Assembly (NCBI RefSeq): GCF_014648675.1
Contig: NZ_BMRO01000007.1
Span: 253,562-317,561 of the forward strand
Direction of reading: 5' to 3'
Length of the DNA stretch: 64,000 nucleotides
Source: Actinomadura livida
Lineage (GTDB): Bacteria; Actinomycetota; Actinomycetes; Streptosporangiales; Streptosporangiaceae
Positions 27,225 through 34,643 of the stretch are shown here, piece after piece. Below the pieces are notes generated by a model. The model worked only from the letters and a program-made list of their open reading frames with translations, had not been told where the DNA came from and did not search any database. A program made the translations under genes and the position numbers. Each line of letters starts with the position of its first letter. Within the stretch, counting starts at the first letter, position 1.

Positions 27225-27264
27225 AAGCGGCGTAGGGTGCGGACACCGGAGAGAGGTGATTGCG

Positions 27265-28059
27265 ATGGCCCCGGCCTACACCCACGGCCACCACGCGAGC
27301 GTGCTGAGCGCCCACAAGTGGCGGACGGTCGACAACTCCGCCGCCTACCTGGCCGAGCACCTGCGTCCAGGGCTTTCGGTCCTGGACGTGGGCTGTGGTC
27401 CGGGCACGATCACCGCCGGCCTCGCCGAACGCGTGGCCCCGGGCAGGGTCGTCGCCGCCGACTCCGCGGAGACCGTCCTGGACGAGGCCCGCGCGAACAC
27501 CGCCGGGTCGGACAACGTCGAGTTCGCCGTCGCCGACGTCCACGCCCTGGACTACGCGGACGGCACATTCGACATCGTCCACGCCCACCAGGTCCTGCAG
27601 CACGTCGCGGACCCGGTCGGCGCCCTCCGCGAGATGCGCCGGGTCACCCGCCCCGGCGGCCTCGTCGCCGCGCGCGACGCCGACTTCGGCGCCATGATCT
27701 GGTACCCGGAGCCGCCCGGCATGGCCGCCTGGCTGCCGGTCTACTACGCGGTCGCCCGCGGCAACGGCGGCGAACCCGACGCAGGCCGCCGCCTGGTCTC
27801 CTGGGCCCGCGCCGCCGGATTCACCGACGTGACCGCATCCTCCTCGACCTGGTGCTACTCCACGCCCGCCGACCGCGAGTGGTGGAGCGAATCCTGGGGC
27901 GGCCGCATGATCAGGTCGTCGGTGGCCGAGCACGCCGTCGCGGGCGGTCACGCCACCCGCGGCGAACTCCAGAAGGTCTACGAAGGCTGGAAGGCGTGGG
28001 CGGCGTCCGACGACGGCTGGTTCTCGGTCACCCACGGCGAGATCGTCTGCCGCGCCTGA
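27265..28059 (+). CDS. Class I SAM-dependent methyltransferase
   Basis: A 264-residue enzyme. Motif I is SVLDVGCGPGTITAGLAE, followed by the acidic end of strand 2 (VVAADSAE), FAVADVHALDY, then FDIVHAHQVLQHVADPVGALREM and RVTRPGGLVAARD. This is the UbiE/Methyltransf_11 type; the acceptor is unknown. GAGAGGTG precedes the ATG at 27265. It is preceded by the AT-rich inverted repeat at 27191-27224. Confidence 0.9.
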   Translation: MAPAYTHGHHASVLSAHKWRTVDNSAAYLAEHLRPGLSVLDVGCGPGTITAGLAERVAPGRVVAADSAETVLDEARANTAGSDNVEFAVADVHALDYADGTFDIVHAHQVLQHVADPVGALREMRRVTRPGGLVAARDADFGAMIWYPEPPGMAAWLPVYYAVARGNGGEPDAGRRLVSWARAAGFTDVTASSSTWCYSTPADREWWSESWGGRMIRSSVAEHAVAGGHATRGELQKVYEGWKAWAASDDGWFSVTHGEIVCRA

Positions 28060-28072
28060 CCGGGCGGCGCGG

Positions 28073-29173
28073 CTAGGAGCCGGCCGTCTCCGGCGCGGGG
28101 TCGCGCGCCTTGCCCGGCCCGGTCTCCGGGGCGGGGTCGTCGTCGGCGAGCACGCGGGCGATGCGGTAGACGACCGCGACGAGCGGGACCGCGACGACGG
28201 CTCCCGCGATGCCCGCGGCCAGCGTTCCGGCGGCGACCGCCACGACGACCACCACCGGGTGCAGGTGCAGCGTCCGGCCCATGATCAGCGGCTGCAGCAG
28301 ATGGCTCTCGGCCTGCTGGACGGCGAGGACGGCGGCCAGCACGAGCAGCGCGTCCGTCAGCCCGCCGCTGACGAACGCGATGAGGACGGCCGCGGCCCCC
28401 GCGACGACCGCCCCGATGATCGGGACGAACGCGGCGACGAACGTCAGCAGCGCCAGCGGCAGCGCGAACGGGACCCCGATCAGCACGAGGGCCAGCCCGA
28501 TGCCGACGGCGTCCGCGAGCGCCACCAGGACGATCCCGCGCACGTACTGCCCGAGCGCCCGCCATCCCGCCAGGCCGGCGACGTCGACCTTCGCGCGGCG
28601 CTGCTCGGGGACGAGGCGCAGGACCCATTCCCACATGCTCCGCCCGTCCTTGAGCATGAAGAACAGCAGGAACAGCGCGATCAGCACCGCGGCGCCCACG
28701 CGCGTCGCCATGCTCGCGCCGGCGACCGGGTCGGGCGAGCCCCGCCGCAGCGCGTTGAGGAGGCCGTTGACGGCGTCGTCGAGCTGCCGGTCGTTGATCG
28801 GCAGCGTGTTCACGATCTGGGTCTGGGCCCGCTGGAGGCCCTGGGTGAGGCTGCCGCGTATCTCCGGCCACTGGGCGGTGACCTGGTTGGTGACCAGCGC
28901 GATCGACCCGCCGACGGCGACGAGCACGGTGAGCAGCCCGACGAGCGCGGCGACCCAGGCGGGCGCCCGCAACCGCCGCACCTGCCGGGCGACCGGTGCC
29001 ACCAGCGCGGTGAGCAGCAGCGCGGAGATCACCGCCATCACCAGGGACGCGACCTTCAGCGCGAGGTAGATGAGCACGCCGACGGCCGCGACGATGACCA
29101 GGATGCACGCGGCCACCGCCGCGGTGTTGCGCAATGCGGGCGGAACGGCATCAAAGCCCTTGCGGGAGGTCAC
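28073..29173 (-). CDS. AI-2E family transporter
   Basis: A 366-residue membrane protein with about eight spans. Signatures of the family are LLFFMLKDGRSMWEWVLRL in the middle, GVPFALPLALLTFVAAFVPIIGAVV, and LQPLIMGRTLHLHPVVVVVAVAAG near the end. Members export a wide range of solutes, and the AI-2 name is historical. The tail is acidic and proline-rich. Probably monocistronic. Confidence 0.9.
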   Translation of the reverse strand: MTSRKGFDAVPPALRNTAAVAACILVIVAAVGVLIYLALKVASLVMAVISALLLTALVAPVARQVRRLRAPAWVAALVGLLTVLVAVGGSIALVTNQVTAQWPEIRGSLTQGLQRAQTQIVNTLPINDRQLDDAVNGLLNALRRGSPDPVAGASMATRVGAAVLIALFLLFFMLKDGRSMWEWVLRLVPEQRRAKVDVAGLAGWRALGQYVRGIVLVALADAVGIGLALVLIGVPFALPLALLTFVAAFVPIIGAVVAGAAAVLIAFVSGGLTDALLVLAAVLAVQQAESHLLQPLIMGRTLHLHPVVVVVAVAAGTLAAGIAGAVVAVPLVAVVYRIARVLADDDPAPETGPGKARDPAPETAGS

Positions 29174-29233
29174 TTCGCCGCATTACCCCGTCGCCGGTCC
29201 GGCAATCGCGCTCGGCCCGTCCGGTGATCGCGC

Positions 29234-30889
29234 TCAGAAGGGGCCGGTCAGCTCGCCCAGCATGTCGGTCAGCCGCAGGTTGTGGGAGTAGTCGACCGGG
29301 ACGGCGATGACCGAGACCTCGTCCCCGGCCAGGGCCTTGCGGAGGGTGGGAAGGAGCTCGTCCGCGGACTCCACCCGGTACCCGCGGGCGCCGAAGCTCT
29401 CCGCGTACCGGACGAAGTCCGGGTTGCCGAACCTGATGCTGGAGCTCTCCCCGAGGTCCATGTCCATCTTCCACTCGATCAGCCCGTAGGCGGAGTCGTC
29501 CCAGATCAGCACCGTGATCGGGATGTTCTCGCGGACCGCGGTCTCCAGCTCCTGGGAGTTCATCAGGAACGCGCCGTCGCCGGTCGCGGCGAGGACCTTG
29601 CGCTCCGGGTGGACGAGCTTGGCGGCGATCGCGCCCGGCACGGAGAAGCCCATGGACGACAGGCCGTTGGAGACCAGCAGGGTGTTCGGCTCGTACGTCG
29701 GGTACATGCGCGCCATCCACATCTTCACCGCACCGGTGTCGGCGAGGACGATGTCGTCGCGGCCCATGGCGGCGCGGATGTCGGCGACGATGCGCCGCGG
29801 CGAGAGCGGATGGCCGTCGTCGTTCGCGCCCTGGGCCAGCTCCTCGCGGAGCATCCGGCGGATCTCCTCGCCGGTGCCGTTGACGTCGAAGCGGCGGTGG
29901 ACGCTGTCGGCCAGCGTGTGCAGGCTGCGGGAGATGTCGCCCTGGATGCCGACCTCGACCGGGTAGTTCTCGTCGACCTCGGCCGGGAACTGGTGGATAT
30001 GGATGATCTTCTTGTCGCCGCTCGGGTTGATCTTGACGGGGTCGAACTCCTGGGGCTCGTAGCCCACGGCGATGAGGACGTCCGCCTCGCCGAACCCGAA
30101 GTTGACGTAGTCGTGGCGCATGAACCCGACCGCGCCGAGGGCGTGCCGGTGGTCGTCCGGGAAGACGCCCTTGCCGTTGAACGTCGTCGCGACCGGCAGG
30201 CCGAGCCGCTCGGAGAAGTACCGCAGCGCGGTGCTCGCGCCGGCGCGGGTCGCGCCGTGGCCGGCGAGGACGATCGGGCGGCGGGCGGTGGCGAGGACGT
30301 CGGCGGCGCGGGCGATCTGCGACGGCGACGGCTCCTGCGGGCGGACGACGTTGACCGGCAGCGGCTTCAGCTCGGCGGAGACCTGCGCGGTCTCGACGTC
30401 CTCGGGGATCGCCAGGTAGACGGCGCCGGGACGCTCGGTCTGCGCGGTCTTGAACGCCTTGCGCACCATCTCCGGCAGGGCCTCGGCGGTCGGGGCCAGC
30501 TCGGACCACTTGGTGATCGGGCGGAAGAGCGAGACCAGGTCGACGATCTGGTGCGACTCCTTGTAGATGCGGTCGAGGCCGACCTGCGCGGAGATCGCGA
30601 CGACGGGGGTGCTGTTGGTGGTGGCGTCCGCCACGCCGAGCTGCAGGTTGATCGCGCCGGGACCGAGCGTCGCCGAGGCCACGCCCGCCCTGCCGGTCAG
30701 CCGGCCGTAGATCTCCGCCATGAACGCGGCGGCCTGCTCGTGCCGGACGAGCACGTAGCGGATGGGGGAGTCCTTCAGGGCGTGGACGAAATGGATGTTC
30801 TCTTCACCGGGAATGCCGAAGACGTACTCGACGCCCTCCGCCTCCAGGGTCCTGACGAGAAGGCGGGCGGCGTCCTGTTGCGCGGACAT
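29234..30889 (-). CDS. alsS: Acetolactate synthase, AlsS-like (catabolic type)
   Basis: A 551-residue thiamine-diphosphate enzyme that condenses two pyruvates to acetolactate. FGIPGEENIHFVHALKDS and RHEQAAAFMAEIYGR (with the catalytic Glu) belong to the PYR domain. The thiamine-binding motif runs from GDGAFLMNSQELETA to WDDSAYGLI in the PP domain. The IPGEEN start and single-subunit length resemble catabolic, FAD-independent AlsS rather than IlvB, and no small regulatory subunit gene or alsD is next to it. An inverted repeat GGGTGCT/AGCACCC (30923-30945) lies upstream. Confidence 0.85.
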   Translation of the reverse strand: MSAQQDAARLLVRTLEAEGVEYVFGIPGEENIHFVHALKDSPIRYVLVRHEQAAAFMAEIYGRLTGRAGVASATLGPGAINLQLGVADATTNSTPVVAISAQVGLDRIYKESHQIVDLVSLFRPITKWSELAPTAEALPEMVRKAFKTAQTERPGAVYLAIPEDVETAQVSAELKPLPVNVVRPQEPSPSQIARAADVLATARRPIVLAGHGATRAGASTALRYFSERLGLPVATTFNGKGVFPDDHRHALGAVGFMRHDYVNFGFGEADVLIAVGYEPQEFDPVKINPSGDKKIIHIHQFPAEVDENYPVEVGIQGDISRSLHTLADSVHRRFDVNGTGEEIRRMLREELAQGANDDGHPLSPRRIVADIRAAMGRDDIVLADTGAVKMWMARMYPTYEPNTLLVSNGLSSMGFSVPGAIAAKLVHPERKVLAATGDGAFLMNSQELETAVRENIPITVLIWDDSAYGLIEWKMDMDLGESSSIRFGNPDFVRYAESFGARGYRVESADELLPTLRKALAGDEVSVIAVPVDYSHNLRLTDMLGELTGPF

Positions 30890-30922
30890 CGGATGTCCTC
30901 ATCTCCATACTGCGTATCGCCG

Positions 30923-30945
30923 GGGTGCTGTTCGGTGTAGCACCC
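30923..30945. promoter_or_regulatory. Inverted repeat upstream of alsS
   Basis: GGGTGCT (30923-30929) and AGCACCC (30939-30945) are perfect inverted 7-mers nine bases apart, about 35 bases before the alsS start. A possible repressor site; no adjacent regulator. Confidence 0.3.
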
Positions 30946-31002
30946 GGTGTCCTACCTCCATTCCGCGCGATGATGTGGAGTCGGTCTCAGGAGCCCGCCG
31001 CG

Positions 31003-32022
31003 TCAGGAGTCGGCGAGGTCCTTGATCGCGCGCAGCGTGGGCTCGTCCCGCACGCCCGCGATGAGCAGGGTGGTGACCGGGCTGTCGCGCCACAGCTGGA
31101 GCCGCTCCTTGATCCGCCCGAGCGGGCCGAGCAGGGAGATCGCGTCGGCCAGCGCGTCCGGCACGGCCTGGATCGCCTCGTCGCGGCGGCCGCCGAGGAA
31201 GAGGTCCTGCACGCGCGCCGCCTCCTCGGCGTAGCCGAGCCGGCCGATCAGGTCGAGGTGGAAATTGCGGTCGCGGGCGCCCATCCCGCCGATGTAGAAC
31301 GCGAGCGGGATCTTGGCGAACTGCAGCGCGGACGCGAGGTCGTCGGTGACGATCGTGGTGACGGTCGCGGCGATCTCGAAGCCGTCCGGGCGGTTCGCGA
31401 GGGACGCGCCGAACACCGGCTCGATCTGCTGCGGGTCGACGAACAGCGGCAGCCAGCCCTGCGCGACCTCGGTGGACAGCGCGACGTTCTTCGGGCCCTC
31501 GGCGCCCAGGTAGACGGGGATCTCCGGGCGGAGCGGGTGGACGATCGACTTCAGCGGCTTGCCGAGGCCCGCGCCGCCGGGGTACGGCAGCGGGTAGTGC
31601 GGGCCCTCGCTGGCCACCGGCGCCTCGCGGCGCCACACCTGCCGGACGATGTCGAGGTACTCGCGGGTGCGGGCCAGCGGCTTCGGGAACGGCTGCCCGT
31701 ACCAGCCCTCGACGACCTGCGGGCCGGACGCGCCGACCCCGAGGATCAGCCGCCCGCCGGACAGCGCGTCCAGCGTCAGCGCGTGCATCGCGGTCGCCGC
31801 GGGGGTCCGCGCCGAGAGCTGGACGACCGCGGTTCCGAGCTTGATCCGGGACGTGCGGGCGGCGTACCAGGCCAGCGGGGTGAAGGCGTCCGAGCCGTAC
31901 GCCTCGGCGGTGAACACCGAGTCGTAGCCGCACCGCTCGGCGGCCAGTACCGTCTCGGTCTGGTCGTCGGCCTCGCGCTGCCAGTAGCCGACGTTGATGC
32001 CGAGCTTGAGTTCCGCGGTCAC
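31003..32022 (-). CDS. LLM-class F420-dependent oxidoreductase, Rv3520c-like
   Basis: A 339-residue TIM-barrel luciferase-like monooxygenase. GYDSVFTAEAYGSDAFTPL, GTAVVQLSARTPAATAM, LILGVGASGPQVVEGWYG and PVYLGAEGPKNVAL are the F420-binding family signatures. From memory it is close to mycobacterial Rv3520c, a gene in the cholesterol-degradation (KstR) regulon. A perfect KstR-type palindrome lies 33 bases before the start at 32022, which supports a steroid or sterol link. The exact reaction is unknown. Confidence 0.85.
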   Translation of the reverse strand: MTAELKLGINVGYWQREADDQTETVLAAERCGYDSVFTAEAYGSDAFTPLAWYAARTSRIKLGTAVVQLSARTPAATAMHALTLDALSGGRLILGVGASGPQVVEGWYGQPFPKPLARTREYLDIVRQVWRREAPVASEGPHYPLPYPGGAGLGKPLKSIVHPLRPEIPVYLGAEGPKNVALSTEVAQGWLPLFVDPQQIEPVFGASLANRPDGFEIAATVTTIVTDDLASALQFAKIPLAFYIGGMGARDRNFHLDLIGRLGYAEEAARVQDLFLGGRRDEAIQAVPDALADAISLLGPLGRIKERLQLWRDSPVTTLLIAGVRDEPTLRAIKDLADS

Positions 32023-32054
32023 GTTGCACCCTCCGGTTGTCGACGCACCGCGAT

Positions 32055-32072
32055 ACTAGAACAGGTTCTAGT
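32055..32072. promoter_or_regulatory. KstR-like operator
   Basis: ACTAGAAC-AG-GTTCTAGT is a perfect 18-base palindrome. Its centre TAGAACAGGTTCTA fits the KstR consensus TnnAACnnGTTnnA without mismatch. It lies in the promoter region of the F420-type oxidoreductase gene. Confidence 0.65.
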
Positions 32073-32085
32073 TTCTCGGAAGGGC

Positions 32086-32114
32086 GGGGGCCGCGGCGCA
32101 TCGCCGCGGCCCCC
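32086..32114 (-). terminator. Hairpin terminator after the DUF397 gene
   Basis: GGGGGCCGCGGCG (32086-32098) and CGCCGCGGCCCCC (32102-32114) form a perfect 13-bp stem with a three-base loop, 12 bases past the DUF397 stop. There is no T-run, as is common in high-GC actinomycetes. Confidence 0.6.
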
Positions 32115-32126
32115 GGCCGGTCGCCG

Positions 32127-32327
32127 CTAACTCTCCTTGATCGCGCTCACCAGGTCCCGCCAGGCGGCCGGCGTCAGCACCAGCGCCGGTCCGGCGGGGT
32201 CCTTGGAGTCGCGCACCGCGCGAAGTTCGCTGGACAGTGGCGCCACCTCGACGCACTGGTCGCCGCTCCCGCTGTGGGAGGACGTGCGCCAGGGGGCACC
32301 GGTCAGTTCGCGCTGCAGGTTGGTCAC
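32127..32327 (-). CDS. DUF397 domain protein
   Basis: A 66-residue DUF397 protein: APWRTSSHSGSGDQCVEVAPL, AVRDSKDPAGPALVLTPAAW and a short helix. Such proteins act with a neighbouring XRE regulator, and some Streptomyces pairs (WhiJ- and AbaA-type loci) act as toxin-antitoxin-like or developmental switches. The GTG start overlaps the stop of the XRE gene by four bases. Confidence 0.9.
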   Translation of the reverse strand: MTNLQRELTGAPWRTSSHSGSGDQCVEVAPLSSELRAVRDSKDPAGPALVLTPAAWRDLVSAIKES

Positions 32328-33169
32328 GGGCTGCTCCTTGCTGCCTCGGCGATGAGGTGCGCGGAATCCTCGGGGGACAGGGCCGCATCCTCGATCCGCT
32401 GGAAGCGATCCCTGTGCTTTGCTATTGCCTCTGCACTCTCAAGGTAAACGTCACCCATGGTGCCCTCTACATAGGCGATATCTGGGTCTGCGGGGTCGGG
32501 ATACGACAATATGGTGAATCGTCCGTCAAGGCCCGCATGCTCCTTTGCCGTATACGGAAGTACCTGTATTGACACGGTTGGGCGGGTTGCCGCGGCGGTG
32601 GCGAGCGCGTCCAGCTGCCCGCGCATCACCTCGTCGCCGCCGATCGGCCGGTGCAGGACCGCCTCGTCGAAGATCACCTGCAGCCGCGGCGCGTCCGCCC
32701 GGTCGAGCAGGGACTGCCGGATCTTGCGCGCGGCGATCCGGCGCTCGATGTCCTCCTGGGCGGGCAGCAGCCGGCCCGCCGTGATCACGGCGCGGGAGTA
32801 CGGCTCGGTCTGCAGCAGCCCGTGCACGAGCTGGGGGTCCCAGGTGCGGATGTGCGACGCCTCGTCCTCCAGGGCGACGTAGCTGCCGGCGAAGACGTCC
32901 TGGTAGGCGGTCCACCAGCCGCGCTGCCCGGCCTGCCGGGCGAGGGTGATGAGCGCGTCGCGGTCGGGGCTCGGCACGCCGTAGAGGTCGAGGATGTCGG
33001 CGATGTCGCCTGGCTTCGGGCGGGTCTGGCTTGTTTCGAGGCGGGAGACGGTGGCTCGCGACCAGTCGAGCCGGTCGGCCACCTCCTGCAGGGTCAGGCC
33101 CTGCTCCTCGCGGAGCTTGCGGAGCTCCCGCGCCAGGCGGCGGCCACGGACGGTGGGGCGGTAGGTCAT
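32324..33169 (-). CDS. XRE-family regulator with DUF5753
   Basis: A 281-residue protein. Residues about 14-70 are the helix-turn-helix (LREEQGLTLQEVADRLDWSRATVSRLE), the rest a DUF5753 domain: WWTAYQDVFAGSYVALEDEA, VHGLLQTEPYSRAVI, and ERRIAARKIRQSLLDR. It partners the downstream DUF397 gene and faces an ATP-binding protein gene across a 193-base divergent region with two inverted repeats. The C-terminal coding part (about 32440-32575) is visibly less GC-rich than its surroundings. Confidence 0.9.
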   Translation of the reverse strand: MTYRPTVRGRRLARELRKLREEQGLTLQEVADRLDWSRATVSRLETSQTRPKPGDIADILDLYGVPSPDRDALITLARQAGQRGWWTAYQDVFAGSYVALEDEASHIRTWDPQLVHGLLQTEPYSRAVITAGRLLPAQEDIERRIAARKIRQSLLDRADAPRLQVIFDEAVLHRPIGGDEVMRGQLDALATAAATRPTVSIQVLPYTAKEHAGLDGRFTILSYPDPADPDIAYVEGTMGDVYLESAEAIAKHRDRFQRIEDAALSPEDSAHLIAEAARSSP

Positions 33170-33262
33170 GGGAGTGGAGTCTTACCACTCCGGGCGCCCG
33201 CCACAACGCGAATGACGAACCCGGCTGAAAGGGTGAAGCAATTGTGTGAAGAGGCTTGCGAT

Positions 33263-33296
33263 CGTGAGATTCTCACGTCACGCTTTGTTCCGTGAC
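33263..33296. promoter_or_regulatory. Paired inverted repeats in the divergent region
   Basis: CGTGAG-ATT-CTCACG (33263-33277) is a perfect palindrome, and GTCAC/GTGAC (33277-33281 and 33292-33296) follows at once. They lie between the divergent XRE and ATP-binding genes and are candidate sites for the XRE regulator. Confidence 0.45.
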
Positions 33297-33362
33297 CGGT
33301 CGCGGACTCTGCGTGACGAGCGGACCGGCCGCGTCAGGCACGCAGACCGTGGGAGGAACCCC

Positions 33363-33908
33363 GTGCAGCGCACGCCAGCCGATCTCACGCCCCAGACCAT
33401 GGCCGACGCGACGGCCGACCCGACCGGAGACGCCCGCGCCCCGGCGGGCGCCATGCCGGGCTGGGTGTGGGCCCTGCCCGGCGGTCCGGGATGCGCGCGG
33501 CACGCCCGCGCCGTCCTGCGCGACGCGCTCGCCTCGCTGGGCGCGCCGCGCGACGCGATCGCCGACGCGCAGCTCATGGTGAGCGAGCTCGCCACGAACG
33601 CGCACCAGCACGCCGGCGAGCACGGCCCCCACGAGCTGTGGCTGTACGTGGCCGACGGCGACCCCCCGGTCGTCGGGGCCGGGGGCGGGGCGGGCGAGGT
33701 GCGGTGCGCCGTCTTCGACGCGCTCGCCGACGCGGCGCTGCCCGGCTACTCGTGGACGTCCGGCGACTGCGGGCGCGGGCTCAGCATCGTCCGCGAGCTG
33801 TCCGGGGAGCGATGGGGCATGCGGCGGACGGTGTCGCGATTAGGGCCGCCCGTCCGCGGCAAGGCCGTCTGGTTCGCCGTTCCCGGCGCCACCGCGGTCC
33901 TTTCCTAG
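33363..33908 (+). CDS. RsbW-like ATP-binding protein (HATPase_c_2)
   Basis: A 181-residue protein. The centre carries a GHKL-type N box, LMVSELATNAHQHAG, and later DCGRGLSIVRELSGERWG with the G-loop. This is the anti-sigma/regulatory ATPase fold without a His-box. Start GTG 33363 behind GGGAGGAA; the frame is open further upstream. In actinomycetes such genes often stand beside XRE/DUF397 pairs, as here. Confidence 0.85.
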   Translation: MQRTPADLTPQTMADATADPTGDARAPAGAMPGWVWALPGGPGCARHARAVLRDALASLGAPRDAIADAQLMVSELATNAHQHAGEHGPHELWLYVADGDPPVVGAGGGAGEVRCAVFDALADAALPGYSWTSGDCGRGLSIVRELSGERWGMRRTVSRLGPPVRGKAVWFAVPGATAVLS

Positions 33909-33963
33909 CCCTACCGCTCCTGGACCTGCCGCGCTTTCCCGGCCGGCCCGCCCGGCCCGCCCT

Positions 33964-33986
33964 GCCGTCCCTTTTGCCCGGACGGC
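33964..33986. terminator. Hairpin between convergent genes
   Basis: GCCGTCC (33964-33970) pairs with GGACGGC (33980-33986). It lies between the converging ATP-binding and TetR genes and may end both transcripts. Confidence 0.4.
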
Positions 33987-34010
33987 CCGGCTCATTTCTG
34001 CGGCCGGTCC

Positions 34011-34619
34011 TCATTTCCGGGCGGATTCCTTTTCCAGGGCAGGACCAATATCGCTCACCAGGGTGAGGAGAGAGCGCGAGAGCAGCGTGTGCACCTGCTC
34101 GCGGTCGAGCGTCTCCTCCTGGAGCCATTGCCGGGTCGCCGCGTCCGCCAGCCCCGAATAGGTGCGCAGGACGGCGCGCAGGGTCTCGGTCGGCTCCGGC
34201 ACCCGCAGCACCGCGAGCATGTGCTCGACGGCCTCGTCGCGGAACCGGTTGACGATCCGCAGCAGCTCCGCGTCCTGCCCGAACCCCTCGGCGTCCAGCG
34301 CCGCGAACCACGTCGTCGCGTTCCGCTCCGCCGTGTCGAGGAACAGGTTCACGCACAGCTCGACCGCCTCGGGCAGCGTCCGCCGCTCGTCCACCGGCGG
34401 CACCTGCAGCGCGGCCGACGCCGTCAGCCCGTGGACGACCTTGAGGAAGAGCTCCCGCTTCGTCCCGAAGTAGTAGTGGATCAGCCCGCGCTGGACCCCG
34501 GTCTCGCGGGCGATCGCCGCGGTGGACACCTCGGCGTAGGGGAGTTCGGTGAACATCCGGCGCGCGACGTCCAGGATCTGGGCACGCCGCTCGTCCGGGG
34601 CCAGGCGCTGGTAGCTCAC
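34011..34619 (-). CDS. TetR/AcrR family regulator, divergent to cobB
   Basis: A 202-residue repressor with helix-turn-helix PYAEVSTAAIARETGVQRGLIHYYFGTKREL (residues about 25-60) and a TetR-type C-terminal domain. Its GTG start at 34619 is only 24 bases from the cobB start, and the two -10 boxes overlap, so it may control itself and cobB. Confidence 0.88.
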   Translation of the reverse strand: MSYQRLAPDERRAQILDVARRMFTELPYAEVSTAAIARETGVQRGLIHYYFGTKRELFLKVVHGLTASAALQVPPVDERRTLPEAVELCVNLFLDTAERNATTWFAALDAEGFGQDAELLRIVNRFRDEAVEHMLAVLRVPEPTETLRAVLRTYSGLADAATRQWLQEETLDREQVHTLLSRSLLTLVSDIGPALEKESARK

Positions 34620-34625
34620 CGTGAC

Positions 34626-34635
34626 AGCCTATGCT
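34626..34635. promoter_or_regulatory. Overlapping divergent -10 boxes, both leaderless
   Basis: The minus strand has TAGGCT (34631-34626), six bases before the TetR GTG; the plus strand has TATGCT (34630-34635), eight bases before the cobB GTG. Neither gene has an RBS, so both transcripts are probably leaderless. -35 elements are weak. Confidence 0.45.
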
Positions 34636-34643
34636 GTGCGGAC

